64,000 bases of DNA from Asanoa sp. WMMD1127. GTDB lineage: Bacteria > Actinomycetota > Actinomycetes > Mycobacteriales > Micromonosporaceae. The notes below the pieces were generated by a model that was not told where the DNA came from, searched no databases, and worked only from the letters and a program-made list of their open reading frames with translations. The position numbers were made by a program, and so were the translations under genes. Positions within the stretch are counted from its first letter, which is position 1. Each line of letters opens with the position of its first letter. Below, in pieces: positions 36,380 through 45,135 of this stretch. The stretch lies in the NCBI RefSeq assembly GCF_029626225.1, contig NZ_JARUBP010000001.1, positions 6,448,001 through 6,512,000 of the forward strand, read 5' to 3'.

Positions 36380-37567
36380 TCAGCGGCGCCAGCTCCAGGA
36401 ATAGCTGACGTCGTAGGTGCCGTCGTGGTCCTGGAAGCGGAACACTCCGCCCGGTAGGGCGTCGTCGATGCTGTTCAGGGTGATGGTGGACGTGCCGGCC
36501 TGCAGGAACGTGTCGTCCTGGAACGAGTTGACGATCCAGGTGATGAGCTCGCCGGCGAAGTAGCCGGCCAGCTGGCCCAATGCCTGCGCGATCAGTTTGC
36601 TCTTCAGGATCGGTTCCAGGACCTGGCCGACGCGTTCTGCGATCTTCTGCTGCACCACTCCGCGGACCTGTTGCCAGACCGTGGTCAGGACGTTGGCGAA
36701 GCCGCCCGCGTCGACCTCCGTCAGGAGGACCGTCGCGGTGTACACCGCCGGGTACGTCAGCGGCAGGTCGAAGTTTCCGAAGACGTGGCCCTGGTTGTAG
36801 AACGTCCAGATCGTCCCGTCGTCAAAGCCTTGCGGGATCTCGTACGCCGTCTTCTGGATCGTCTCCCCGCCCGGCGTGACGATGAGGCCGCCGAAGGCGA
36901 TCTCGTCCGAGCCCCACTCGGTGACGCCGCTGCCGGTCTCGTCGACGCAGGTCACGCGGTTGAGCATGAACTTCACGCCCGTCTTGGGGCGGGTCGGCAG
37001 CGGGTCCGGGTCGCAGTTGCCGAGCAGCTCGCAGTCCTCGTGCGGGTCCGGGCAGTCGCGGCAGACCGCATCCTGTTCTTCGCCGCCGCCGGCGACCGGA
37101 CGCTGGGCCAGCGAGCCCTTCAGCGCGGCGCCGAAGCGGCCCGCGTCGACCGGCAGCGGGCTCTCCGCGTAGGCGCCGGCGAAGCCGCGGCCCGCGAAGT
37201 CACCGGGCCGGATGCGGCTGTACTGCCCGAACTCGCCGGACGCCAGCGCCGCCTTGGCGCCCGAGCGGTAGGCGTCCCGCCGGGAGGCCGGCATGTCCCG
37301 GAACCCGGCCGCGAGCTTGGCCTCGACGCTGCCGGCCGGCCAGGCCCGGCCCGGGTCGGCCGCGGTCACGGCGAACGAGTACCGCAGCGCGTCGGCCGCG
37401 TCCGCGTAGATGGTGCGGGCCATCGCGGTGACGTCGGCCTGGGTGAGCGCGGGCCGGGCCTGGGCGACGCCGGCGCCGAGACCGAGGGTCATGGCGACGG
37501 CGCCGAGGACGGCGACGGCCCGGGCGAACCAGGCAGGCAGGGATGGTGGTGTGTGGTGTGTCGACAT
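36380..37567 (-). CDS. Large secreted protein of unknown function
   Basis: A 395-residue exported protein I cannot assign. The signal peptide is clear (RAVAVLGAVAMTLGLGAGVAQAR, cleavage near 36). An N-terminal helical region (TQADVTAMARTIYADAADAL to GEFGQYSRI) is followed by a Cys-rich hinge (CRDCPDPHEDCELLGNCDP), a beta-rich domain (VKFMLNRVTCVDETGSGVTE) and a helical section (VVQQKIAERVGQVLEPILKS) before a beta C-terminus. The ATG at 37567 puts the signal at the N-terminus; the in-frame ATG at 37642 adds a tail unlike a signal. No Shine-Dalgarno is obvious. It is divergent from the small exported peptide at 37726, with 158 bases between. Confidence 0.72.
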   Translation of the reverse strand: MSTHHTPPSLPAWFARAVAVLGAVAMTLGLGAGVAQARPALTQADVTAMARTIYADAADALRYSFAVTAADPGRAWPAGSVEAKLAAGFRDMPASRRDAYRSGAKAALASGEFGQYSRIRPGDFAGRGFAGAYAESPLPVDAGRFGAALKGSLAQRPVAGGGEEQDAVCRDCPDPHEDCELLGNCDPDPLPTRPKTGVKFMLNRVTCVDETGSGVTEWGSDEIAFGGLIVTPGGETIQKTAYEIPQGFDDGTIWTFYNQGHVFGNFDLPLTYPAVYTATVLLTEVDAGGFANVLTTVWQQVRGVVQQKIAERVGQVLEPILKSKLIAQALGQLAGYFAGELITWIVNSFQDDTFLQAGTSTITLNSIDDALPGGVFRFQDHDGTYDVSYSWSWRR

Positions 37568-37725
37568 GCGGACGATGCTCAGCGGGCCGGCCCGCCCACG
37601 GCATGGGTGCTCGCCACCCACATTTCCGCCGCCGCACGTCACGGCCCGGTCGAAAAGCTGACAACCGGAACCGCCGTCCAGCGCGCTTAAGATCTCGGGA
37701 CACCGCTTACCAACTTGGGGGGAAC

Positions 37726-37896
37726 ATGGGAATCAGGCGGCGGATTCTGGCTGCGCTCGCGGCCGCGGCACTGGTCGGGGCACCAGTGATCGGCGGTGTG
37801 GCGACCATCACGAGTGGACCGTCCACCGCGGACAAGGTGGTCGCGGAGCCGGTCGATCCGCACGGCTGCGCCGGCTGCGGCAACGGCGGCGCATGA
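37726..37896 (+). CDS. 56-residue exported peptide, translationally coupled to a LuxR/LAL regulator
   Basis: A short gene with a strong GGGGGG ribosome-binding site five to ten bases before the ATG. The peptide has a basic start (MGIRRRIL), a hydrophobic segment (AALAAAALVGAPVIGGVATI, residues 9-28) and a hydrophilic tail ending DPHGCAGCGNGGA with two cysteines. The TGA overlaps the ATG of the next gene (ATGA, 37893-37896), so its translation should feed that of the regulator. It could be a secreted signal, a small membrane partner of the regulator, or just a leader used for coupling. No peptide-modifying enzyme is nearby. Confidence 0.7.
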   Translation: MGIRRRILAALAAAALVGAPVIGGVATITSGPSTADKVVAEPVDPHGCAGCGNGGA

Positions 37897-40826
37897 CCGG
37901 TCCGACCCTGGCCGGCCTTCCCAAGGCGGCGGCAGCCACGTCTACCGTCCTCATCGGACGGACCCGTGAGCTGGACGTCATCGCCGAGGCGGCCGGCCAG
38001 GTTCGGCGTGGCGCCGGGCGGGTCGTGTTCGTCGCCGGCGAGCCCGGCATCGGCAAGACCCGGATGCTGCGGGAAGCGGCGGCGCTCGGCGCCGGCATGA
38101 CGGTGCTGACCGGACGGGCCACCCCGACCGGCGCCTCGACGCCGTTCCGGCCGCTCGTGGAGGCGTTCAACACCCGCCTGCGGTCCGGCCCGCCACCGGC
38201 CGACCCGGCGCTCGAGCCCTTCCGCCCCGCGCTGGCCCGCCTGTTCCCGGAGTGGCGGACGGCCCACAGCGGCCCGACCAGCGAGTCCACCCTGGTCGTC
38301 GCCGAAGGCCTGCTGCGGTTGCTGGCCGCCCTGAGCCGCGAGCGGCCCGTCGCGCTGCTGCTCGACGACCTGCACGACGCCGACCCGGAGACCCTGGACG
38401 CCTGCGGCTACCTGGTCGCCAACATCGCCGCCCTGCCGGTGCTGGTGCTGGCCGCCGCCCGCACCGGACCGTCCCCGGCCGAGCGCCTCGCCCACCGCCT
38501 GCACCGCGACCACCAGGTGCCCGTGCTCAAGCTGCACGCCCTGACCAGGTCGCAGGTCGCCGAGCTCACGGCCCAGTGCCTGGGCACGCGACCCGACCGG
38601 CTTCCGGACACCCTCGCCGACCAGCTGGCCCGCGACTCCGACGGCGTCCCCTTCGTGGTCGAGGAGCTGGTGGCCGGCATGGTGGCCACCGGCGTGCTCC
38701 GCCACGACGGACACGCCTGGCACACCGACCGCGACCTCGCGGGACGCGTCCCGGTGACCGTCGTGCACACCGTCGAGGACCGCGCCGACCGGCTGGGCCC
38801 CGACGGACGCCGGCTGCTCGAAGCGGCCGCCGTGTTCGGCAGCCGGTTTCCCTTGCCCGTGGTGCGCGCGATGCTGGACTGCACCCCGGACGAAGCGCAC
38901 CAGCTCATCCAGGCGGCGGCCGAAGCGCACCTGGTGCGCCCCGATCCCGCCGGCGACGGCTGGCACGCCTTCCGCCACGCGCTGACCGCCGATGCCCTCC
39001 GCACCCGGCTGACCCCGGACGACCGGCGCGCCCTCGCCGGCGCCGCCGCCCGCGCGCTCGAAGCGGCCCACCCGGACCTGCCCGGCGAGCTGGGCCCGCT
39101 CGCCGCCGAGCTGCGGCTGGCCGCCGGCGACGAGGTGGGCGCGGCCGACCTGTTCGCGACGGCCGGCAGAAGGGCGCTGGCCGAGGGTGCCGCCGCCTCC
39201 GCCGCGACCCTGCTCGAACGCGCCCACCAGCTGCTGCGCGACCGCCGCGACAAGCGGGACGCCGCGACCGCGGCCGCCGTGCTGGAGACGCTGCTCGTCG
39301 CCCTGGAGGAGACGGGCGAGTTCGACCGGGCCCGCCGCCTGGTCGACGCCATGCTGGCCCACCCCGACCTGCCCACCGACCAGGCGATCGCCCTGCAGTC
39401 TCGGCTCGGCTGGAACGCCTTCCACGGTGGCCGCACCGCCGACGCCGAGAGCCGGATCGCGGCGGTCCGCATGCTGCTCGGCCCGGACGCCGCGCCCGAG
39501 CAGCTCGCCGCGGCCGACGTCGTCGACGCCCACGTGCTCAGCCTCCACGCCGGCCGCGCCGACGAGGCCGAACAGGTCGCGCTGCGGGCGGTCGCGGCCG
39601 CGGAACGCGTACCCCTGCCGGAGGTGGTGTGTCGGGCCCGGCAGTTGCTGGCCCTGCTGGCCCGGCGGCACGGGTTCGCGGCGGCCGACCGGCATCTCCT
39701 CGCGATCCTGCGCATGGCCGACGAGCAGGACCTGCCACTGTGGCGTGTCCGGGCGGCGATCCGGCTGGCGTCCAACGAGATGATCCGCAGCGGGCGCAGC
39801 GAAGCGCTGCGGCAGGCCCGTGACGCGGCGTGGGCGATGGGCGCCGTGCACACCGGCTACGACGCTGACGCGAGCCTGGCGATGCACGAGGTCTTCTTCG
39901 GCCGGTACGCCGAGGCGGTCCGCCTGACGACCGAGTGCGCCACCGCCCTCACCCGGTTCGGCAAGGTCGTCGACCTCCAGTACGCGCTGGTGGTCCGGGC
40001 CGCCGCCCACGCCCACCGCGGCGCCCGCGCCGAGATGACCGCGACCCTCGCCGAGTACGACCGCCTCGGCGGCGCCGGCTCCTTCTACACCCCGCTGGTC
40101 CACGGCCTCTGCCGCGCGTTCAGCGCCCTGCTGGAGGAGGACCGGACCGGCGCCCGCGCCGAGCTCGAGGCGGCCCGCGCGTTCGAGGACCAGCACACCA
40201 CCATCTACTACCAGTGGGGCCGCTACGGCCTGCTGCTCCTCCTCGACGCGCTGGCCGGCACCGCACCGAGGACGACCACGCACCCCGCGTACGCGCTGCG
40301 CTGGAACCGACAGTTCGTCCACTTCGCGAAGGCCGTGCGGCACGGCGCGGCCGGCGACCCGGAGGGCGCGACCAGAGCGCTCGCCCGCGCCCGAGAAGCG
40401 GCGAGCGTCTTCCCCACCGCCCACCGGCTCGGCCTGCGCCTGGTGGCCGAGTCGGCGCTGGAGCACGGCTGGGGTGACCCGGCGGCCTGGCTCCGCGAGG
40501 CCGAGCACCACTTCCGCGAGCTCGACGCCCCGCTCGTCGCCAGCGCCTGCCGGACCCTGATCCGCCGGGCCGGCCAGCGCGCGCCGCAGCGCCGGGCCGG
40601 GCACGACCGCCTGCCGGCCGCGCTGCGGGAACACGGCGTGACCGTGCGCGAGTACGAGGTGCTGCTCCTGCTCGCCGACCGCCGGCCCAACAAGGAGATC
40701 GCCGAACGCCTCTATCTCTCCCACCGGACGGTGGAGAAACACGTCGCCAGCCTGCTGCGCAAGACCGGCCAGCCGGACCGGTCGGCTCTCTGCGGCTACG
40801 CCGACGCACTCCCCCGCGCCGAGTGA
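37893..40826 (+). CDS. Large ATP-binding LuxR (LAL) transcriptional regulator
   Basis: A 977-residue MalT/LAL-type activator. The N-terminal AAA/STAND ATPase has Walker A GEPGIGKT (49-56) and Walker B VALLLDD (153-159); a long TPR-like helical middle follows (residues about 400-880); the C-terminal LuxR helix-turn-helix is at about 910-970 (TVREYEVLLLLADRRPNKEI, LSHRTVEKHVASLLRKTG). Such proteins assemble on ATP and inducer binding to activate promoters. The start overlaps the stop of the 56-residue peptide gene. The 3' end overlaps the convergent APH-like kinase gene by 31 bases. Targets are unknown; the peptide and divergent secreted protein are the nearest candidates. Confidence 0.93.
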   Translation: MTGPTLAGLPKAAAATSTVLIGRTRELDVIAEAAGQVRRGAGRVVFVAGEPGIGKTRMLREAAALGAGMTVLTGRATPTGASTPFRPLVEAFNTRLRSGPPPADPALEPFRPALARLFPEWRTAHSGPTSESTLVVAEGLLRLLAALSRERPVALLLDDLHDADPETLDACGYLVANIAALPVLVLAAARTGPSPAERLAHRLHRDHQVPVLKLHALTRSQVAELTAQCLGTRPDRLPDTLADQLARDSDGVPFVVEELVAGMVATGVLRHDGHAWHTDRDLAGRVPVTVVHTVEDRADRLGPDGRRLLEAAAVFGSRFPLPVVRAMLDCTPDEAHQLIQAAAEAHLVRPDPAGDGWHAFRHALTADALRTRLTPDDRRALAGAAARALEAAHPDLPGELGPLAAELRLAAGDEVGAADLFATAGRRALAEGAAASAATLLERAHQLLRDRRDKRDAATAAAVLETLLVALEETGEFDRARRLVDAMLAHPDLPTDQAIALQSRLGWNAFHGGRTADAESRIAAVRMLLGPDAAPEQLAAADVVDAHVLSLHAGRADEAEQVALRAVAAAERVPLPEVVCRARQLLALLARRHGFAAADRHLLAILRMADEQDLPLWRVRAAIRLASNEMIRSGRSEALRQARDAAWAMGAVHTGYDADASLAMHEVFFGRYAEAVRLTTECATALTRFGKVVDLQYALVVRAAAHAHRGARAEMTATLAEYDRLGGAGSFYTPLVHGLCRAFSALLEEDRTGARAELEAARAFEDQHTTIYYQWGRYGLLLLLDALAGTAPRTTTHPAYALRWNRQFVHFAKAVRHGAAGDPEGATRALARAREAASVFPTAHRLGLRLVAESALEHGWGDPAAWLREAEHHFRELDAPLVASACRTLIRRAGQRAPQRRAGHDRLPAALREHGVTVREYEVLLLLADRRPNKEIAERLYLSHRTVEKHVASLLRKTGQPDRSALCGYADALPRAE

Positions 40827-41839
40827 GCCCGCGACGCCAACGCCCGCAAGCCCGCCGCCAGCAACGCCGGCACCGCCCGCTCCGCCTGCGCCGACGTCGC
40901 GTCCGCGGCCGCGCCCCGCCGGGCCCGGTAGCTGATGCCCTGCGCGATCACGGCCAGCTTGAAGTTGGCCAGCGCCAGATAGAACGGCCAGTGGTCGAGG
41001 TCCACGCCACGCCGCCGGGCGTACGCCTCGGCGATCGCGTCCGTCGGCGGGAGCCGGTCGCTGGCCCACGCGGCGTCGAGCCCGAGGATCGGGTCGAGCT
41101 CCGGCTGCCGGTAGACGCACATCAGCGCCACGTCGGTCAGCACGTCGCCGACCGTGGCCAGCTCCCAGTCGACGACCGCGAGCACCTTGCTGATGTCGGC
41201 GGCGTCGAGCAGCGTGTTGTCGATCCGGTAGTCGCCGTGCACCACACCGATGTGCGCGGACCGCGCCGGCAACGCCGAGGTCAGCAGGTCGTGCAGCCGG
41301 TTCGCGTCGGCGAGGTCGACACTCTTGACCTCGTTCCACTGCCGCCACCAGAGCCGCACCTGGCGGTCGAGGAACCCGTCCGGCCGCCCGAGACCGCCCA
41401 GCCCCACCGAGTCGACCGGCACCGCGTGCAGGTCGGCCAGCACCCGCACGAGTTCCGTGACGCACGCTTCCAGCGAGGCCGAACCATGGGCGGCCAACTG
41501 CCCCCGGGTACGCACGACCTGGCCGGCCACGAACCCGGTCACCGCGAACGGCGCGCCCAGCACGGTCTCGTCCGCGCAGAGCGCGACGGCCGGCGGCACG
41601 GGCACCGCGCTGTGCCGCAACGCCCGGGTGACCCGCCACTCCCGCGCCACGTCGTGGGCCGACTGGGTCAGGCCGGACAACGGCGGCCGGCGCAGCACCC
41701 AGCGGTGCACGCCGTCGAAGAGCGCGTACGTCAGGTTGGACCGGCCGCCGCTGATCAGCGACGCGGTCAGCTCACCGGCGACCGGGACGCCCTGCCCGGC
41801 CAGGAAGTCGCGCACCGCGGCCAGCGACGACGGGTTCAT
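40796..41839 (-). CDS. APH-like kinase of the ACAD10/11 N-domain (LvaA-like) type
   Basis: A 347-residue protein with the aminoglycoside-phosphotransferase fold. ISGGRSNLTYAL (nucleotide loop) is at about 29-40, the catalytic loop VVHGDYRIDNTLL near 199 and the metal-binding VVDWELATVGD near 222. The sequence belongs with the APH-like domains paired with acyl-CoA dehydrogenases (human ACAD10/11, Pseudomonas LvaA), which phosphorylate 4-hydroxyacyl-CoA, rather than drug-resistance kinases. It is the last gene of the long leftward operon; its ATG overlaps the SDR stop (ATGA). The dehydrogenase partner is at 50285. The specific substrate is inference. Confidence 0.85.
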   Translation of the reverse strand: MNPSSLAAVRDFLAGQGVPVAGELTASLISGGRSNLTYALFDGVHRWVLRRPPLSGLTQSAHDVAREWRVTRALRHSAVPVPPAVALCADETVLGAPFAVTGFVAGQVVRTRGQLAAHGSASLEACVTELVRVLADLHAVPVDSVGLGGLGRPDGFLDRQVRLWWRQWNEVKSVDLADANRLHDLLTSALPARSAHIGVVHGDYRIDNTLLDAADISKVLAVVDWELATVGDVLTDVALMCVYRQPELDPILGLDAAWASDRLPPTDAIAEAYARRRGVDLDHWPFYLALANFKLAVIAQGISYRARRGAAADATSAQAERAVPALLAAGLRALASRAHSARGSASA

Positions 41840-42573
41840 GCCGCGTACCCCCGGGTCCCGGCCCGGCTGAGCACGATCTCGTTGACCACCGTGCGCGCGG
41901 ACAGGTCGAGCAGCGTGGTGACCGTGTCGACCACGTCCGAGACCGGGATCATCGACGACGGCGGCACCTCGTCGTGCACCCAGGCGCTCATGTCGGTGTC
42001 GACGTAGCCGGGCGCGATGGCGGTCGCCAACACACCGGCGGCCGACTCCTCCGCGTTGAGCCCGCGGCACAGCGCGAGCAGCGCCGCCTTCGTGGCCCCG
42101 TAGACGGCCAGCGACGGCTCGGCGTAGACGCCGCCGATGGAGGCCAGCGCGATCACCCGCGCGCCGTGGGCCGGATCGCGTCGCGCGGCGGCCCGCAGCA
42201 ACGGCAGCGCCGACCGGATCAGCAGGAACGGCGCCCGGGTGTTCAGCGCGAACTGCTTGTCGTAGCGCCCGACCGGGTAGCCGTCCAGCGGAGCGGCCGA
42301 GCCGACGCCGGCGGCTAGCACGAGGGCGTCCAGCGCGTCGGGGCGATAACCGGACAGCACGGTCGCCGGCGCCGCCGGGTCGGCCAGGTCGACCGCCACC
42401 GTGTCCACATCGGACGCCCCGAGCTCGACGGCCGAGGCGGCGACGAGCGCCAGCCGGGCCGGATCGCGCGCGACCAGGGTGAGCCGCCAGCCCCGCCGGG
42501 CCAGGGCGAGCGCGATGCCCCGCCCGATCCCCCGCGACGCCCCGGTGACGACGGCCGATCGCGGCTCAGCCAC
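41836..42573 (-). CDS. Short-chain dehydrogenase/reductase of the operon
   Basis: A 245-residue classical SDR: VVTGASRGIGRGIALAL at residues 8-24, an AAGVG loop, catalytic Ser in VIALASIGGVY, and YGATKAALLAL with the Tyr and Lys. PGYVDTDMS follows as in FabG-like enzymes. The GTG start overlaps the TetR gene by 8 bases, and the stop overlaps the kinase start by 4, so it is translationally coupled on both sides. In this setting it could reduce or oxidise an oxo/hydroxyacyl-CoA, comparable to LvaD; that role is inferred from context. Confidence 0.88.
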   Translation of the reverse strand: MAEPRSAVVTGASRGIGRGIALALARRGWRLTLVARDPARLALVAASAVELGASDVDTVAVDLADPAAPATVLSGYRPDALDALVLAAGVGSAAPLDGYPVGRYDKQFALNTRAPFLLIRSALPLLRAAARRDPAHGARVIALASIGGVYAEPSLAVYGATKAALLALCRGLNAEESAAGVLATAIAPGYVDTDMSAWVHDEVPPSSMIPVSDVVDTVTTLLDLSARTVVNEIVLSRAGTRGYAA

Positions 42574-43177
42574 CGATGCCCACGATCGACCGCGCGATCG
42601 TCAGGTAGCGGTCGAGCAGCGCCTCGACGGGCAGGGAGCCGTCGGGCCGGTACCAGGAGGCGACACCGACACAGAGCGACGCGATGGCCCGGCTGGCGTC
42701 CTTCGGGTAGGGCGTGGTGAACACGCCGTCGCGTACGCCCGTGAGGATCACGTCGTCGAGCATGCGCTGCTGCTCGTCCCGCTTGGCCACGTAGCGCTCG
42801 CGGTTGCCGGGTTCGAGGCTGCGCAGCTCGGCGGTGGAGACCATGGCGCCGGTGCGCCGGTACATGTGGAACCGCAGCAGCGACTCGACCAGCGCGTCGA
42901 ACTGGGCCCGTGGCTCGGGCGGCGCGCCCGCCAGCGCGTCCCGGCTGCGGGTCAGCAGCTCGTCGATGACGACCATCATGAGGTCGACGAGGATGTCCTG
43001 TTTGGAGGCGTAGTAGTGGTAGACGCCCGGCACCGACAGCCCCGATCGGCGAGCCAGGTCGCGCGTGGTCGTGCCGTGGTAGCCGTGCTCGTAGAAGGCC
43101 CGCAGCGCGGCGTCGAGGATGCGCGGGAAATCGAGCGGCCCGTAGTCGCGCCAGTCGGACATCGTCACCTCGTTCAT
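42566..43177 (-). CDS. TetR family regulator inside the catabolic operon
   Basis: A 203-residue TetR protein. The helix-turn-helix is RILDAALRAFYEHGYHGTTT followed by DLARRSGLSVPGVYHYYASK (about residues 19-58). The C-terminal part (FDALVESLLRFHMYRRTGAM, SLEPGNRERYVAKRDEQQ) matches TetR regulators of acyl-CoA and fatty-acid type operons. The ATG at 43177 overlaps the stop of the ligase gene (ATGA); a second ATG at 43162 has a better Shine-Dalgarno (GAGGTG) and may be the real start. It probably binds the inverted repeats at 50166-50200 in the divergent promoter of the cluster, with an acyl-CoA as ligand; both points are inference. Confidence 0.88.
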   Translation of the reverse strand: MNEVTMSDWRDYGPLDFPRILDAALRAFYEHGYHGTTTRDLARRSGLSVPGVYHYYASKQDILVDLMMVVIDELLTRSRDALAGAPPEPRAQFDALVESLLRFHMYRRTGAMVSTAELRSLEPGNRERYVAKRDEQQRMLDDVILTGVRDGVFTTPYPKDASRAIASLCVGVASWYRPDGSLPVEALLDRYLTIARSIVGIGG

Positions 43178-45135
43178 CGGGCCCGCCGTCGGGCGTGCGC
43201 GGAGCTGATCAGCGTGTCGAGCGCCGCCGGGTTGTCGACCGCGCCGCGGTTGACCACCTGGGCGGGGTCGGCGCCCTGCAGGATGCGTTTGACCGGGACC
43301 TCGAGCCGTTTGCCGGTGCGGGTGTGCGGCAGCTCGGTCACGACGATCACGTCGTCGGGCACGTGCCGAGGCGAGGCCCGCTCGGCGATCCGCCGCCGGA
43401 TCCGCTCGACTAGGTCCGCGGGCGGCGGGTCGCCCTGCGGGACCACGAACAGCGGCAGCCAGTAGCCGCCGTCGGCCTCCTCCACGCCCACGACCAGCGC
43501 GTCGGCCACCTCCGGCAGCGAGAGCACCGCGTCGTAGATCTCCGCCGACCCCAGGCGTACGCCGTGGCGGTTGATCGTCGCGTCGGACCGGCCGAGGATC
43601 ACGACCGTGCCCCGCTCGGTGATCATCGTGAGGTCGCCGTGCCGCCACACGCCGGGGAACGCGTCGAAGTAGGTGGCGCGCAGCTTGCGGTCGTCGGGGT
43701 CGTCCCAGAAGCGCAGCGGCATCGACGGCATCGGCTCGGTGATCACCATCTCTCCCGGTGTGCCGGGCGGGACCGGCTCGCCGTCGGCGTTCCAGACCTC
43801 GACGGCGGCGCCCAGCGCCGGAGCGCTGATCTCGCCGTCGAAGACCGGGGTCGTCGGCGCGCTGGCGACGAAGATGCCGACGATGTCCGTGCCTCCGCTC
43901 ATCGATCCTAGTTGGACCCGCGCGCTGACGTGTTCCCGGAACCAGGCGTTGGCCGACGCGGGCAGCACCGATCCTGTCACCCCGACCAGCCGCAGCGCCG
44001 AGAGGTCCAGGTCCCGCCCGGGCGCGAGGCCCGCGCGCCGGGACGCCTCCAGGTACCCCGGACTGGTGCCGAGAACCGTCACGCCGAGGTCCGCGGCGAC
44101 GCGCCAGAGCGCGTCGGGGCCCGGTGCGGTCGGGCGGCCGTCGTAGAGGACGGTGGTCGCGCCGTGCAGCAGGCCGCACACCTGCGCGTTCCACATCATC
44201 CAGTTGGGCGTGGTGTACCAGAAGAAGACGTCGTCGGCGCCGAGGTCCATGTGCAGGCCGGGCGAGACCAGCTGCTCCAGGAGCACGCCGCCGTGGCCGT
44301 GCACGATGCCCTTGGGCTTGCCGGTGGTGCCCGAGGTGAACAGCACCCAGAGCGGGTGGTCGAACGGCACGGGGAGGGCGTCGGCGACCGGTGCCGCCGC
44401 CAGCGCGTCCGCCCACGTGCTGTCGGCGACGGCGGTGAGCCCGGCGGTCGGGACCGTGACGGTGTGCCGCAGGCCGGGCAACAGCTCACGCAGCGCCGCC
44501 GCCTCGTCGCGCCGGTCGTGCACCACTCCCCCGAACCGGTAGCCGGTCCCGGCGAACAGGACGGTGGGGCTCAGCTGGGCCATCCGGTCCGCCGCCGCCG
44601 TGGCCCCGTAGTCGAGCCCGGTCTGCGCCCACACCCCGCCGACCAGCGCGGTGGCGACGAACGCGACGACACCTTCGACGCAGTTCGGCAGGTACGCGGC
44701 GACCCGGTCGCCCGGCTGGACCCCGAGGACCCGCAACCGGCCGGCGACGGCGTACGACTGGGCCCGCAGCTCCGCGAAGCTGATCGCGGTGCGCGCGCCG
44801 TCCTCGCCGACCAGCACCACGGCGTCCCGGTCGGCGGCGCCGGCCCGCAGCAGGTGCGCCCCGAAGTTCAGCGTGCCGCCGGGGAACCAGACCGCCCCGG
44901 GCATCCGCCGGTCGGCCAGCGCGCGGCGCGGCCAGGCCGTCCACTCGACGTCGAAGAACTCGGCGACCGCCGCCCAGAACTGGCCCGGCTGCGCCACCGA
45001 CCAGGCGTGCAGCGCGCGGTAGTCGGTCACGTCGTCCAGCGACAGCCGGCCCTGCCCCTGGAGCCAGGCCGCGAACCGGACGATCCGGCTCTCCCGGACC
45101 GCGACCGGGTCGGGCACCCAGCCCGGAGCGGTCAC
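43174..45135 (-). CDS. Acetoacetyl-CoA synthetase-like acyl-CoA ligase
   Basis: A 653-residue adenylate-forming ligase of normal AacS length. The N-terminal acetyl-CoA-synthetase-like part (ALHAWSVAQPGQFWAAVAEF) is followed by the AMP-binding P-loop LFTSGTTGKPKGIVHGHGG (about 270-288), SMSGGTDIV, and the C-terminal hinge and lysine region (GRSDATINRHGVRLGSAEIY, and RTGKRLEVPVKRIL with the catalytic Lys). AacS activates acetoacetate or similar short oxo/hydroxy acids with CoA in the cytosol. The GTG start overlaps the permease stop (GTGA). In this operon it would activate the imported acid, as LvaE does for levulinate; the substrate is inferred. Confidence 0.9.
   Translation of the reverse strand: MTAPGWVPDPVAVRESRIVRFAAWLQGQGRLSLDDVTDYRALHAWSVAQPGQFWAAVAEFFDVEWTAWPRRALADRRMPGAVWFPGGTLNFGAHLLRAGAADRDAVVLVGEDGARTAISFAELRAQSYAVAGRLRVLGVQPGDRVAAYLPNCVEGVVAFVATALVGGVWAQTGLDYGATAAADRMAQLSPTVLFAGTGYRFGGVVHDRRDEAAALRELLPGLRHTVTVPTAGLTAVADSTWADALAAAPVADALPVPFDHPLWVLFTSGTTGKPKGIVHGHGGVLLEQLVSPGLHMDLGADDVFFWYTTPNWMMWNAQVCGLLHGATTVLYDGRPTAPGPDALWRVAADLGVTVLGTSPGYLEASRRAGLAPGRDLDLSALRLVGVTGSVLPASANAWFREHVSARVQLGSMSGGTDIVGIFVASAPTTPVFDGEISAPALGAAVEVWNADGEPVPPGTPGEMVITEPMPSMPLRFWDDPDDRKLRATYFDAFPGVWRHGDLTMITERGTVVILGRSDATINRHGVRLGSAEIYDAVLSLPEVADALVVGVEEADGGYWLPLFVVPQGDPPPADLVERIRRRIAERASPRHVPDDVIVVTELPHTRTGKRLEVPVKRILQGADPAQVVNRGAVDNPAALDTLISSAHARRRAR

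Noticed and set aside
37726-37896. RiPP precursor interpretation of the 56-residue peptide
   Set aside because: No lanthipeptide, radical-SAM, YcaO or other modifying enzyme, protease or dedicated exporter lies nearby.
37707-41639. A 1310-codon open frame on the minus strand opposite the LAL regulator
   Set aside because: It is the antisense shadow of the strongly GC-biased LAL and kinase genes; no domain, start or ribosome-binding site is recognisable, and similar long shadows occur opposite most genes here.
40796-41839. Aminoglycoside resistance function for the APH-fold protein
   Set aside because: Its sequence features and operon with CoA ligase, SDR and an ACAD10/11-like dehydrogenase fit acyl-CoA metabolism better than drug phosphorylation.
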